Shown piece by piece: positions 7,741-15,896 of a stretch of 23,048 nucleotides of DNA. Position 1 is the first letter of the stretch, and every line of letters starts with the position of its first letter. The notes below the pieces were generated by a model. The model was given only the letters and a program-made list of their open reading frames with translations. It did no database searches and was not told the DNA's origin. The stretch is from CAZGLR01 sp964526635 (GTDB lineage Bacteria; Zixibacteria; MSB-5A5; GN15; JAAZOE01): the NCBI GenBank assembly GCA_964526635.1, contig CAZGLR010000049.1, forward strand, positions 1 through 23,048, read 5' to 3'. Both the position numbers and the translations under genes were made by a program.

Positions 7741-7790
7741 TGTCAATCAACGGTTGACATGATGGACATATCAGGTATATTATATCCTGA
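7741..7790 (+). promoter_or_regulatory. promoter with two overlapping dyads before the metal-efflux cluster
   Basis: TTGACA (7754-7759), a 16-base spacer and TATATT (7776-7781) make a strong sigma70-like promoter pointing to the Cys-rich protein and the RND genes. TGTCAA (7741-7746) and TTGACA (7754-7759) form an inverted repeat over the -35. TCAGG (7771-7775) and CCTGA (7786-7790) form a second one enclosing the -10. Such placement fits a repressor operator. The regulator is not identified. Confidence 0.55.
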
Positions 7791-7830
7791 ATCATCGAAA
7801 CCTTTTAATCATTTTCGGGTTTACTAATAT

Positions 7831-8160
7831 ATGGCTCGTATCATGGCAAAGACAGCCGATCTCAAACCGCTGTTTCGGCTTATCATCAGCTTTCTGGTCA
7901 TCGCCTCCCTGCTGATTCTGGCGGCCGGTGAACTTATTGCCGGACATTGCGATGATGATTGTGAGAACCATTGCGACAGCTCCTGTCAGGATTGTGGTGA
8001 CTGTGCTCAGTGCATGAGAACAGTGCCGATGATATCGGTTGATGAATTCGTCTTTGCACCCTTTGATCCCTCGCCCGAATGGGCCGATACACCCCGCAGC
8101 CTGCAGATTCAATATTCGCCGGCAATCGGCATTGATCATCCCCCCAGAAATCTCCTGTAA
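7831..8160 (+). CDS. small Cys-rich membrane-anchored protein ahead of the RND efflux genes
   Basis: A 109-residue protein with one hydrophobic segment (about 14-37, either a signal peptide or an N-terminal anchor). A compact cluster of seven cysteines follows (40, 44, 48, 52, 55, 58, 61), spaced CxxxC three times and then CxxC three times, with Asp, Glu and His between them. The C-terminal 45 residues are Pro-rich and look unstructured. The cluster would face the periplasm and could bind soft metal ions or form disulfides. No named family is recognised. It follows a good promoter and lies 98 bases ahead of the adaptor gene on the same strand. ATG 7843 is an alternative start, and neither start has a clear ribosome-binding site. 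A minus-strand open frame covers the same DNA but has no start context or family. Confidence 0.6.
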   Translation: MARIMAKTADLKPLFRLIISFLVIASLLILAAGELIAGHCDDDCENHCDSSCQDCGDCAQCMRTVPMISVDEFVFAPFDPSPEWADTPRSLQIQYSPAIGIDHPPRNLL

Positions 8161-8258
8161 TATCTTTCGACCTGTTTTTCGGGTCTTGTCAGCACCCGGA
8201 TTCATCAGCTTAAATAATTGTTGGGCATAGAGATATGCTCGCACAGGAGGTGAGCCAC

Positions 8259-9806
8259 ATGAAAAGGCATATATTATTGCTGCTTTTTACCCTCGTTTTT
8301 GCGGGAGTCGTTGGCCTGAGCGGATGTTCCGATTCCGATCAGGTGGTTGCCGAACCCGGGCATGAGGGCCATAATCATGATCCCGGCGAACATAGTCAGG
8401 TGGCCGCTGAACCCGGGCATGAGGGCGATAATCTTGGTCTTGGCGAACATAGTCAGACTGAGGCTGAACTTGACTGGTGCGCGGATCATGCTGTTCCCGA
8501 ATCGAAATGTACCCGTTGTAATCCGAATTTAATCGCCGAATTTAAGGCTTCGAATGACTGGTGCGTGGGGCATGATCTCCCCGAATCTCACTGCCGTTTG
8601 TGCAACCCGGGCATCTCGTTTCCCCAGGAAGAGGTTTTTCTCACCCAGATGCTCGAAACCACTGAAAGTGAAATCGCTGTTTCCCTGTACAGGAATCCGA
8701 ACACCGATATCTGTGCCACCGATGGCGCGATCATCCAGTTTGCGTCTCCGGCGACAGCCGCACGGACCGGTTTATCATTGCAGGCGATCCGTGCTGCTCA
8801 GTATGAATCACATATCAGCGCGCCGGCCGAAATTGTTTTTGACGAAACCGATATGACCGTGGTGACATCATCGGTAGCGGCCCTGGTAACGCGCTGGTTG
8901 GTTTCTCCCGGCGATCCGGTGACCGAGGGCGATGCTGTGGCTCTGGCGACCGCACCCGATGTGGCCGCCCTGCAATCATCGCTGGTTTCAGCCTATGCCG
9001 AGTACGACAAGGACAAAAAAGAACTGGAACGTCATCGTGCGCTGAAGGCAAAAGACCTGATCAGTGACTCTGAATTCGAACAGCAGAAGGCCGAAACCGA
9101 ACGGGCCTGGGCCGATGTTGTCGCGTCCAAAGGGCTTCTACTTTCGGCCGGGATGTCACCCCAGGATATTAAGGCTGTCGTCCAGGAAAGCGCGGTTTCC
9201 AATCAATTCATGATTCGCGCGACTGCCTCCGGTATGCTTGTCGATCGCATCGCCCGCCTTGGCGAACTGCAGCCGGCCGGTCGCGCGTTTGCATCCATCG
9301 CCAATCCGTCGGCCATGTGGATCGAGGCACGCTTGACCGAACAGCAGATCAAAGATATTGAAGTGGGTCAGCCGCTGACGTTCAGTTCCGACGGTCGCGG
9401 GATTAATCGGGTTGGCGGCGAGATTATCTGGGTTTCACGTTTTCTCGATCCACACACGCGTACCGGGACAGTCCGGGCCCGTGTGGTGGATCCCGACCAC
9501 CGACTGCATGCCGGCGAATTCGGCCGGGTTGATATTGTCCAGAGCGAGCGTCATGAGGTTGCCCTGGTCCCCAGGGATGCTGTCCAGTGGGAAGGGTGCT
9601 GCAATGTCGTCTTCGTGAAGGAAGCGGTGGATCGTTTCCGCCCCCGGAAAGTCACCCTGCTCGAGCGGCAGGGGCCCTATTACCAGGTGACCGGCGGCGT
9701 ATACCCGGGTGAAGAAGTGGTCGTCGATGGCGCCTTTTTGCTCAAGACCGAATTGAAAAAGACCAGCATCGGAGCCGGCTGCTGCGGTCTGGAACCGACC
9801 GGGTAG
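8259..9806 (+). CDS. RND efflux periplasmic adaptor (CusB/CzcB family), lipoprotein with extra metal-binding-like N-terminus
   Basis: A 515-residue membrane-fusion protein linking an inner-membrane RND pump to an outer-membrane channel. A lipoprotein signal ends LSGC with Cys23. Residues 29-66 are a 19-residue His/Glu-rich tandem repeat (PGHEG...GEHSQ twice). Residues 73-87 and 101-115 are two copies of WCxxHxxPESxCxxC. The HlyD-type core follows, with a lipoyl-like half-motif, a helical hairpin around 250-290, SGMLVDRIARLGELQPAG, and a beta-barrel. VQWEGCCNVVFV and a terminal GAGCCG add two further Cys pairs. I choose ATG 8259 over ATG 8235 because AGGAGG (8245-8250) is 8 bases away and the lipoprotein signal then begins correctly. 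The pump gene starts 8 bases after the stop. Adaptor role is sure; metal binding by the repeats is inferred. Confidence 0.9.
   Translation: MKRHILLLLFTLVFAGVVGLSGCSDSDQVVAEPGHEGHNHDPGEHSQVAAEPGHEGDNLGLGEHSQTEAELDWCADHAVPESKCTRCNPNLIAEFKASNDWCVGHDLPESHCRLCNPGISFPQEEVFLTQMLETTESEIAVSLYRNPNTDICATDGAIIQFASPATAARTGLSLQAIRAAQYESHISAPAEIVFDETDMTVVTSSVAALVTRWLVSPGDPVTEGDAVALATAPDVAALQSSLVSAYAEYDKDKKELERHRALKAKDLISDSEFEQQKAETERAWADVVASKGLLLSAGMSPQDIKAVVQESAVSNQFMIRATASGMLVDRIARLGELQPAGRAFASIANPSAMWIEARLTEQQIKDIEVGQPLTFSSDGRGINRVGGEIIWVSRFLDPHTRTGTVRARVVDPDHRLHAGEFGRVDIVQSERHEVALVPRDAVQWEGCCNVVFVKEAVDRFRPRKVTLLERQGPYYQVTGGVYPGEEVVVDGAFLLKTELKKTSIGAGCCGLEPTG
8344..8457 (+). repeat. 57-base tandem duplication inside the RND adaptor gene
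   Basis: Two adjacent in-frame 57-base copies (8344-8400 and 8401-8457) encode the 19-residue units containing AEPGHEG and GEHSQ. The cores GAACCCGGGCATGAGGG and GCGAACATAGTCAG are identical. The middle of copy 2 has lost two of the His codons present in copy 1, changing HNHDP to DNLGL. Confidence 0.85.
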
Positions 9807-9814
9807 CGGCATCC

Positions 9815-12800
9815 ATGCTGAAAGCACTGGTTGAATTTACGCTTGCCTACCGCTACGCGGTGTTGGTGCTGGCGGGTCTTTTATGCATTGTCGGGCTGAT
9901 TGCGCTTTGGAATCTGCCTTTCGATGCCTTCCCGGATACGACACCGGTCATGGTCCAGGTCAATGTGGCTGCCCCCGGCTGGGCGCCTGAGGATCTTGAA
10001 CGGCTGGTAACCTATCCGCTGGAGCAGGTGTTGACCGGACTGTCCGGGTTAACTGAAGTGCGCAGTGTGACCAAGTATGGTCTCTGCCAGGTGACGACAA
10101 TTTTCAAAGATGATGTCGATCTGTATCTGGCCCGGCAACAGGTCAGCGAACGGCTCCTGGCGGCTGAAATGCCAGATGGCGTCGGGGCGCCTCAACTCGG
10201 CCCGGTGTCGACCGGTCTTGGTGAGGTTTTTCATTACATCGTTGTCAGCGATTCGGTTGACAACACTGCCGCCCGCACGTTGCAGGATTGGATTCTCAAG
10301 CCACAGCTTATGGCTGTACCGGGAGTTGCGGAAGTCAATTCCTGGGGCGGTTTTGAAAAGCAATACACGATCCTCTTTGATCCCGATCACATCGCCCGCT
10401 ACAATCTATCCTTGACCGAGGTGGTCGAGGCTATCGAATCCGATCTCGGCAATGTTCCCGGAGGTCAGATCGTTCGCGGCGGCGAGATGACAATACTACG
10501 CGGTATCGGTGTTGTCGAAAATATTGAACAAATCGAGAATATTGTCATTGCCAGCCCGGAAGCAATCCCGATTACTGTTGCCGATATCGGCGAGGTTGTC
10601 ATCAGTCATGAAATACGGCGCGGGGCGACCACCTACAACGGCCAGGGTGAGGCGGTTCTCGGTCTCGGATTTATGATTACCGGCGAAAACCCCGCCCGGG
10701 TGACACGATTGCTGGCCGAACGGCTCGAACAGGCCGCCCAAAAACTCCCCGAGGGTACGACCGCTGTTCCGGTTTACGAACGAACCGATCTGGTCGCTGA
10801 AGTTCTTGAAACAGTGGAGCATAATCTCTTTTTCGGGGCGATTCTGGTTATCGCGATTCTCTTTCTCTTTCTGGGCAATTTGCGCGCGGGCTTGATTGTG
10901 GCATCGGCGATTCCGCTTTCTATGATGTTCGCGTTCGACATGATGTCACGGGTCGGCATCGCCGGCAGCCTGATGAGTCTTGGTGCGATCGACTTCGGAC
11001 TGGCCGTTGATAATACCGTCATTCAGGTGGAAAACTCAGTGCGGCGGCTCAGTCAGTCGCAGGGTAAACGGAGCCGTCTTGAAGTCATCCGCGATGCTAT
11101 CCTCGAAGTCCGCAAACCGACGCTTTTTGGCGAGTTAATTATTATCATCGTCTATTTGCCGATTCTGACTCTGCAGGGTGTCGAGGGCAAGCTGTTTCGC
11201 CCGATGGCGCTGACGGTGGTTTTCGTACTGGTTGGTTCGCTGATTTTATCATTCACTGTCATTCCGGCCTTAATCGGGACGTTCATGGGAAGCAGGGTGA
11301 AAGACCGTGAACCAGTCTTTATCCGTTGGCTCCGGGCTTTGTATCGACCGATTGTCGATACCGCTTTAAAATTTGCCAAAGTGATTCTGGTCGTGGCGCT
11401 GTGTTTGCTGATTGCCGGGGCTTTTCTGTTCACACAGCTCGGATCGGAATTTGTTCCCAGGCTGAGTGAAGGGACTATCGTCATCAATGTGGTGCGTCTG
11501 ACGGGAATTTCGCTGGGACAATCGGTAGAATACAATACTCGTATCGAGCAGCAGATCATGGAAACTTTCCCTGATGAGGTCTCGCATATCTGGACGCGAA
11601 CCGGTACGGCCGAGCTTTCGACCGATCCGATGGGTCTCGAATTATCCGATATGTTTATCTCGCTGCACGCGCGTGACCAGTGGACCAAAGCCTCGACTCA
11701 GGCGGAACTGGTTGCGGCTATCGAAGAAGAACTGTCCGATTTACCTGGCCAGAACAGGGTTTTTACTCAGCCGATTGAGATGCGCATAAATGAAATGATC
11801 GCCGGCATTCGTTCGGATATCGGGATAAAGCTGTTTGGTGATGATTTCGATGTTCTCGAAAGCAAAGCCGAGGAAATCGCCGCGCTGGTCGAAACGATCG
11901 ATGGTAACGCCGATGTGTCGGTTGAGCAGCTTACCGGCCAACCGCAGTTGCGGTTGTCGGTGGACCGTCAGCGGCTGGCTCGTTTCGGCCTGACCGCGAG
12001 AGATGTGTTGACCACAATCGAAAGCATCGGCGGCATCGAAGTCGGCGACGTGTTCGAGGGCCAGCGCCGTTTTGACCTGGTCGTTCGTGCCGATACCACC
12101 CGTCTGCCGGCGCCGGAGGATATTCATACACTCCTGCTTCGTTCAAACACCGGCAGTATGGTTGGATTGGATCGCGTAACCACCGGCGTCATTGACGAGG
12201 GCCCGGCAACCATCACCCGCGAATGGAGCAAGCGCCGGGTGGTTATTCAGTGCAATGTTCGCGGCCGCGACATGGGATCATTCGTCAACGAATTGAGGGA
12301 GCGCCTTGATCAGGATATTCAATTGCCGACGGATTACTACATTCGCCTCGGCGGTCAATTCGAGAATCTCGAACGAGCCCGTATGCGCCTGGCGGTCGTA
12401 GTGCCGATTGCCCTGCTGTTGATTTTCGCATTACTGTACTGGACCTATAAATCGGCTCGCGATGCAGCCCTGATCTTCTCCGGAGTACCGCTGGCTGCGA
12501 TCGGCGGCGTGTGTACCCTGGCCCTGCGCGGGATGCCGTTTTCCATCTCGGCCGGGATCGGGTTTATTGCGTTGTCGGGAATCGCCGTACTCAACGGCCT
12601 TGTGCTGGTTTCGACAATCAAACGCTACCGATCGGAGGGAATGGATATTTATTCAGCCGTGCGGGAAAGCGCGATTGTCCGTCTGCGTCCGGTATTCATG
12701 ACCGCCCTGGTGGCGGCGTTCGGGTTTATTCCCATGGCGCTTTCTACCGGTGTCGGCGCCGAGGTTCAGCGTCCGCTGGCCACAGTTGTTGTCGGCGGTA

Positions 12801-12883
12801 TTCTGACATCAACGGCTCTGACCTTGATTGTCCTGCCTGCGCTGTATGTGACTTTTGGGAAAAAGACCCGGTCGGAAGTATAA
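9815..12883 (+). CDS. CzcA/CusA-family heavy-metal RND efflux pump
   Basis: A 1022-residue inner-membrane proton/metal antiporter of the HME-RND group, with the usual length. TM1 is followed by the periplasmic start AFPDTTPVMVQVNVAAPGW. TM4 carries the proton-relay carboxylates Asp393, Asp399 and Glu406 in DFGLAVDNTVIQVEN, at the spacing of CzcA Asp402, Asp408 and Glu415. In the periplasmic cleft EMRINEMIAGIRSDIG (655-670) has Glu660 where E. coli CusA appears to carry its copper-binding Met623. This favours a CzcA-like divalent-metal pump (Zn/Co/Cd) over Cu/Ag, though this is an alignment by eye. It lies 8 bases downstream of its adaptor. No outer-membrane factor gene is adjacent, so a TolC/CzcC partner must be encoded elsewhere. 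Confidence 0.93.
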   Translation: MLKALVEFTLAYRYAVLVLAGLLCIVGLIALWNLPFDAFPDTTPVMVQVNVAAPGWAPEDLERLVTYPLEQVLTGLSGLTEVRSVTKYGLCQVTTIFKDDVDLYLARQQVSERLLAAEMPDGVGAPQLGPVSTGLGEVFHYIVVSDSVDNTAARTLQDWILKPQLMAVPGVAEVNSWGGFEKQYTILFDPDHIARYNLSLTEVVEAIESDLGNVPGGQIVRGGEMTILRGIGVVENIEQIENIVIASPEAIPITVADIGEVVISHEIRRGATTYNGQGEAVLGLGFMITGENPARVTRLLAERLEQAAQKLPEGTTAVPVYERTDLVAEVLETVEHNLFFGAILVIAILFLFLGNLRAGLIVASAIPLSMMFAFDMMSRVGIAGSLMSLGAIDFGLAVDNTVIQVENSVRRLSQSQGKRSRLEVIRDAILEVRKPTLFGELIIIIVYLPILTLQGVEGKLFRPMALTVVFVLVGSLILSFTVIPALIGTFMGSRVKDREPVFIRWLRALYRPIVDTALKFAKVILVVALCLLIAGAFLFTQLGSEFVPRLSEGTIVINVVRLTGISLGQSVEYNTRIEQQIMETFPDEVSHIWTRTGTAELSTDPMGLELSDMFISLHARDQWTKASTQAELVAAIEEELSDLPGQNRVFTQPIEMRINEMIAGIRSDIGIKLFGDDFDVLESKAEEIAALVETIDGNADVSVEQLTGQPQLRLSVDRQRLARFGLTARDVLTTIESIGGIEVGDVFEGQRRFDLVVRADTTRLPAPEDIHTLLLRSNTGSMVGLDRVTTGVIDEGPATITREWSKRRVVIQCNVRGRDMGSFVNELRERLDQDIQLPTDYYIRLGGQFENLERARMRLAVVVPIALLLIFALLYWTYKSARDAALIFSGVPLAAIGGVCTLALRGMPFSISAGIGFIALSGIAVLNGLVLVSTIKRYRSEGMDIYSAVRESAIVRLRPVFMTALVAAFGFIPMALSTGVGAEVQRPLATVVVGGILTSTALTLIVLPALYVTFGKKTRSEV

Positions 12884-12924
12884 CTATAAAAGACGTGGAT
12901 GCGATATCACACGCATCCACGTCT
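12881..12924 (-). terminator. terminator hairpin between convergent pump and Met-rich protein genes
   Basis: A perfect 13-base inverted repeat, AGACGTGGATGCG (12891-12903) with CGCATCCACGTCT (12912-12924), has an 8-base loop. On the minus strand the stem runs into TTTTATAG, so it ends the Met-rich protein gene whose stop is at 12933. It sits immediately after the pump stop and may also block plus-strand read-through, but that side lacks a T-run. Confidence 0.75.
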
Positions 12925-12932
12925 CACCGAAT

Positions 12933-13805
12933 TTAGTCCTTCATGGGATTTTTCGACGAACCCATATCCTGCATGTCGACTTTGGTGTAGCTATCGGGAA
13001 CGCTGTATGTTCCGGCCGGGGCAGCGGTCTGGCTGTAGTCAATGACTTCGGTTTTCGACTTCACCTGTCCGCCCATGGCGTTCATGGTAACCTCGGTCAT
13101 AATCGGAACGCCCTTAATTTTTTTCATTTCCTCAATCATGCCGGCCATGGCCGGGTTATTGCCGAACATCCCGGTTGAGACTGCGAACAGAGCTTCGAGA
13201 TCGGCGGTTATTTCTGTGGTCGCCCAGATCTTCTGCGTGCCGGTCATGCCCATCGGCATAGTCATCTGAACGATATATTGCTCGCAATTCCAGTCGCGGA
13301 TTTTTTTGGTTTCGCCGGTAGCGGTGACTTCGGCTGTGACCAATGGCTCATCGGACATTCCGGGCATGTCGCCCATCGATTTCGGCATCATTTCCATGAT
13401 CTGTCGAGCCATCGCGCTGTCGCCGACTTCCTTATAGATTTGATCGAAAGTCACTTCCGGCATCTGGCCCTGTGCGGCTGACATATCGCTGCCTTCCGTC
13501 GCCTGTGACATCATCTGGCTCGCTTCGGCCATACTCGAAAATGGTATTTCGGTGTATTGTTTGGCATCATGATCTACAAAATAGATGACTTCTTTTTCCG
13601 GCAAGAGAATTGTTGTCTGGCTCGGGGAGTGATAGGCTATCTGCTTTTCGGTGAACCAGATTGTCGCGGTATCGCTTGATCCCGGTGTGGTCTGACCCAT
13701 CATTTCCATCGGTTCGGTAGTGGTGACCTGCACCATGCGGCTGTCGGCGGTCAGGCTGCCGATCAGCAGGATAACGCAGACTATTCCATATACGGTATAC
13801 TTCAT
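12933..13805 (-). CDS. secreted Met-rich protein, DUF4412-like
   Basis: A 290-residue exported protein. The signal peptide is about 1-20 (MKYTVYGIVCVILLIGSLTA). The mature start, DSRMVQVTTTEPMEMMG, continues with TIWFTEKQIAYHSPSQTTIL and VIYFVDHDAKQYTEI. This resembles DUF4412-type or LolA-fold periplasmic proteins, whose function is unknown. The middle (about 90-150) and later parts are unusually Met-rich, with MMSQ, MEMMPKSMGDMPGM and MTMPMGMTG. ATG 13805 is chosen because GGAGG lies 9 bases upstream and the signal peptide starts there; an earlier in-frame start at 13850 would add a charged extension. It is convergent with the RND pump gene and has its own terminator. Met clusters can bind copper, but no ligand arrangement is proven. 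Confidence 0.7.
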   Translation of the reverse strand: MKYTVYGIVCVILLIGSLTADSRMVQVTTTEPMEMMGQTTPGSSDTATIWFTEKQIAYHSPSQTTILLPEKEVIYFVDHDAKQYTEIPFSSMAEASQMMSQATEGSDMSAAQGQMPEVTFDQIYKEVGDSAMARQIMEMMPKSMGDMPGMSDEPLVTAEVTATGETKKIRDWNCEQYIVQMTMPMGMTGTQKIWATTEITADLEALFAVSTGMFGNNPAMAGMIEEMKKIKGVPIMTEVTMNAMGGQVKSKTEVIDYSQTAAPAGTYSVPDSYTKVDMQDMGSSKNPMKD

Positions 13806-13965
13806 GTCTATTGTCCTCCAATGAGAAAATAATCGAAAATTGCACTCCATTATCGCCGGTTTGCGATCTCAAGTCAATTCCTAATCCATAATGTTTTTTG
13901 TGGAATTGTATGGCCCATATTGATTATACGATACCCGGATACCATATATTATTCAGGGAGCGCTC

Positions 13966-14715
13966 ATGCCCGGTTTTGAAACCACCCTGCACGACAGTAT
14001 TGCCCTTGTAACCCTTACCCACGGCAAGGTCAATGCTATCGACCGCGACCTGGTTGCGGAGCTTTCAACCGAGTTTATCCGGCTGGCCGACGATGATACC
14101 ATCACCGCCGTCATCCTGACCGGCCGGGGTAAGTTCTTTTCTTTCGGCCTTGACGTTCCGGCTCTTTATGATCTCTCGCCGATCGATTTCACAACCTTTG
14201 TTCGATCCTTCTGTGATTTGTATACCCGGCTGTTTCTGTTTCCCAAGCCGCTGATCGGGCTGCTCAATGGCCATACTGTCGCCGGCGGGTGCATCCTTGC
14301 CCTGGCCTGCGATTATCGCATTATGACCGATGGCAAGGCAGTGATTGGACTCAATGAAGTCACCTTTGGATCCACCCTGTTTGCCGGGAGTATCGAGATG
14401 CTGCGGCATGTCGTCGGCGGGGCCGAGGCCGAAAATGTCGTGTTGGCCGGTGATCTTTATGACCCGGATGAGGCGCTGGAAATCGGCCTGGTCGATGATG
14501 TTGTTGAACCATCCGAACTGACCGAACGCGCCCTGGATCTGGCCGATAAATTAAGCCAGAATGGTCTCCCGGCGTATCAAAGCCTCAAACAGATGGTCCG
14601 CCGGCCAATCTACGAAGCATGGCGTAATCGTGAAGCCGATCAGATCAAGGAATTCGTGGATATCTGGTATCTACCCGAGACCCGCCAAATGACCGGAGAA
14701 ATCGAGATACGATAA
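13966..14715 (+). CDS. enoyl-CoA hydratase/isomerase (crotonase) family protein
   Basis: A 249-residue crotonase-fold enzyme acting on acyl-CoA in the cytosol. The oxyanion-hole segments are FSFGLD (58-63) and GHTVAGGC (102-109). The next block, DYRIMTDG then VIGLNEV with Glu131, resembles mitochondrial delta3,delta2-enoyl-CoA isomerase (which has IGLNE). It is less like classical hydratase, and the second hydratase glutamate (Glu164 in rat) appears to be Asn157 here. An isomerase-like reaction is therefore more likely than hydration, but alignment by eye cannot settle it. ATG 13966 has GGGAG 5 bases upstream. No beta-oxidation partner is next to it. Confidence 0.88.
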   Translation: MPGFETTLHDSIALVTLTHGKVNAIDRDLVAELSTEFIRLADDDTITAVILTGRGKFFSFGLDVPALYDLSPIDFTTFVRSFCDLYTRLFLFPKPLIGLLNGHTVAGGCILALACDYRIMTDGKAVIGLNEVTFGSTLFAGSIEMLRHVVGGAEAENVVLAGDLYDPDEALEIGLVDDVVEPSELTERALDLADKLSQNGLPAYQSLKQMVRRPIYEAWRNREADQIKEFVDIWYLPETRQMTGEIEIR

Positions 14716-14790
14716 TCGCACATCGCCTTGACATACTTCAACTCAGATGTTAACCATGAACACTGTTTTATATAATTGACTGGAACAACC

Positions 14791-15663
14791 ATGAACCTCG
14801 AACTCAAAACCGATTACTGGGATAATCCCGCCCTCAAACAGCAATTCCAGCGCTTCCTGATCGATATTTTCGGCCTGGATTTATCCCGATGGGATCAGCT
14901 CGGGTACTGGGATAACAACTACCGGCCGTTTTCGTTTTTTGACGGCGATACGCTGGTCTCCAGCCTCTGCCTGTATACTATGGACATGGTTGTTCTCGGA
15001 AAGAGTTGTAAAATCGGTCAGTTTTCTGCAGTGGGGACGCTGCCTGAATATCGCCGTAAGGGACTCAATGCCGACCTGACTCGCCGTGCTCTGGACTGGG
15101 CCCGTGGTACTCATGACTTTTTCTTTCTTTTTGCCGATACCGATGCTCAGGCCTTTTACAAGTACTGCGGCTTCCGTAAAACCGAAGAAAAGAAAGCGAC
15201 AATTTCAATTACCGGCCGCAAACCGGTAGGTGAAGTTGTTAAACTCGACCTGGAAAACGATGATCATCGCGACCTGATCTTCAAATTCGGGCAGAATCGT
15301 GCTCCGGTATCCAATACGCTCGGAATCCTGAATGCCCGATTGCTGATGTTTTGGTGCCTGTATTTCCTGAAGGAAAATATTTATTACAGTCCCGAGCAGG
15401 AAATTATCATCCTGCTTGGTCGAAATGACGGTGTTGTGACTGTTTTTGATATCATCGGTAAGACAATTCCGAGCTTCTCTGAAATATATCCATTTATCGC
15501 CGACCCATCGGATACAAGTGTCGAGTTCAGGTTTATGGTGGATCAGATGGCTCTGACGCAGGATATCTCATTTACGCCGTTTGCCGAAAGCGGCGCTCAC
15601 CTGATGGGGACATTTCCCCTGGAAAAGACACCATATATTTTTCCCCAGACCTGCCGGGCGTGA
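14791..15663 (+). CDS. GNAT-family N-acetyltransferase
   Basis: A 290-residue protein with an N-terminal GNAT domain. IGQFSAVGTLPEYRRKGLN (75-93) is the acetyl-CoA-binding motif A. The C-terminal part of the fold is FFFLFADTDAQAFYKYCGF (110-128), with the family's FYxxxGF. The remaining 160 residues form a second domain, as in Eis-like two-domain acetyltransferases. The acceptor is unknown. ATG 14791 is preferred to the in-frame TTG at 14776; the ribosome-binding site is weak. A GTG-initiated remnant of a different GNAT overlaps its stop codon. Confidence 0.82.
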   Translation: MNLELKTDYWDNPALKQQFQRFLIDIFGLDLSRWDQLGYWDNNYRPFSFFDGDTLVSSLCLYTMDMVVLGKSCKIGQFSAVGTLPEYRRKGLNADLTRRALDWARGTHDFFFLFADTDAQAFYKYCGFRKTEEKKATISITGRKPVGEVVKLDLENDDHRDLIFKFGQNRAPVSNTLGILNARLLMFWCLYFLKENIYYSPEQEIIILLGRNDGVVTVFDIIGKTIPSFSEIYPFIADPSDTSVEFRFMVDQMALTQDISFTPFAESGAHLMGTFPLEKTPYIFPQTCRA

Positions 15664-15896
15664 CATGTATTGGTATTTATCATGTCTCCTGGCAGCTGTC
15701 AATACTTCCTCACATCCGACCGCCTTGGTTTCCGTATCTCTTTGCCGGTCATAATCCCGAAAACACTGTCTCCCGGCATTTGATTGAAATGCTCGGGTTC
15801 AGGTTTACTCACGACGAATACTATCCGCCAAGACGCTTACGGCAGCCATCATGTCTCCCGACCCGTGAATCATATAATGCCGATCACTTAGATTGA
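15660..15896 (+). pseudogene. C-terminal remnant of a second, RimJ/RimL-type GNAT acetyltransferase
   Basis: A 78-codon frame. Its second half reads like the end of a GNAT enzyme: GHNPENTVSRHLIEMLGFRF (about 30-49), then THDEYYPP and a final LPTRESY. In intact enzymes this NxxSxxxxxxLGF block binds CoA and is preceded by about 120 residues, including motif A, which are absent here. The first 25 codons show no GNAT similarity. The frame overlaps the stop of the upstream GNAT gene and runs 13 bases into the 3' end of the minus-strand methyltransferase gene. I read it as decayed DNA, but a short translated product is not excluded. Confidence 0.6.

Noticed and set aside
7792..8244. Minus-strand open frame of 150 codons opposite the Cys-rich protein
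   Set aside because: It covers the strong plus-strand promoter, and the plus-strand frame has a coherent membrane segment and Cys spacing in the right context.
14728..14776. TTGACA (14728-14733) and TATAAT (14771-14776) as a promoter for the GNAT gene
   Set aside because: The two hexamers are 37 bases apart and neither has a good partner at normal spacing, so I do not call a promoter.
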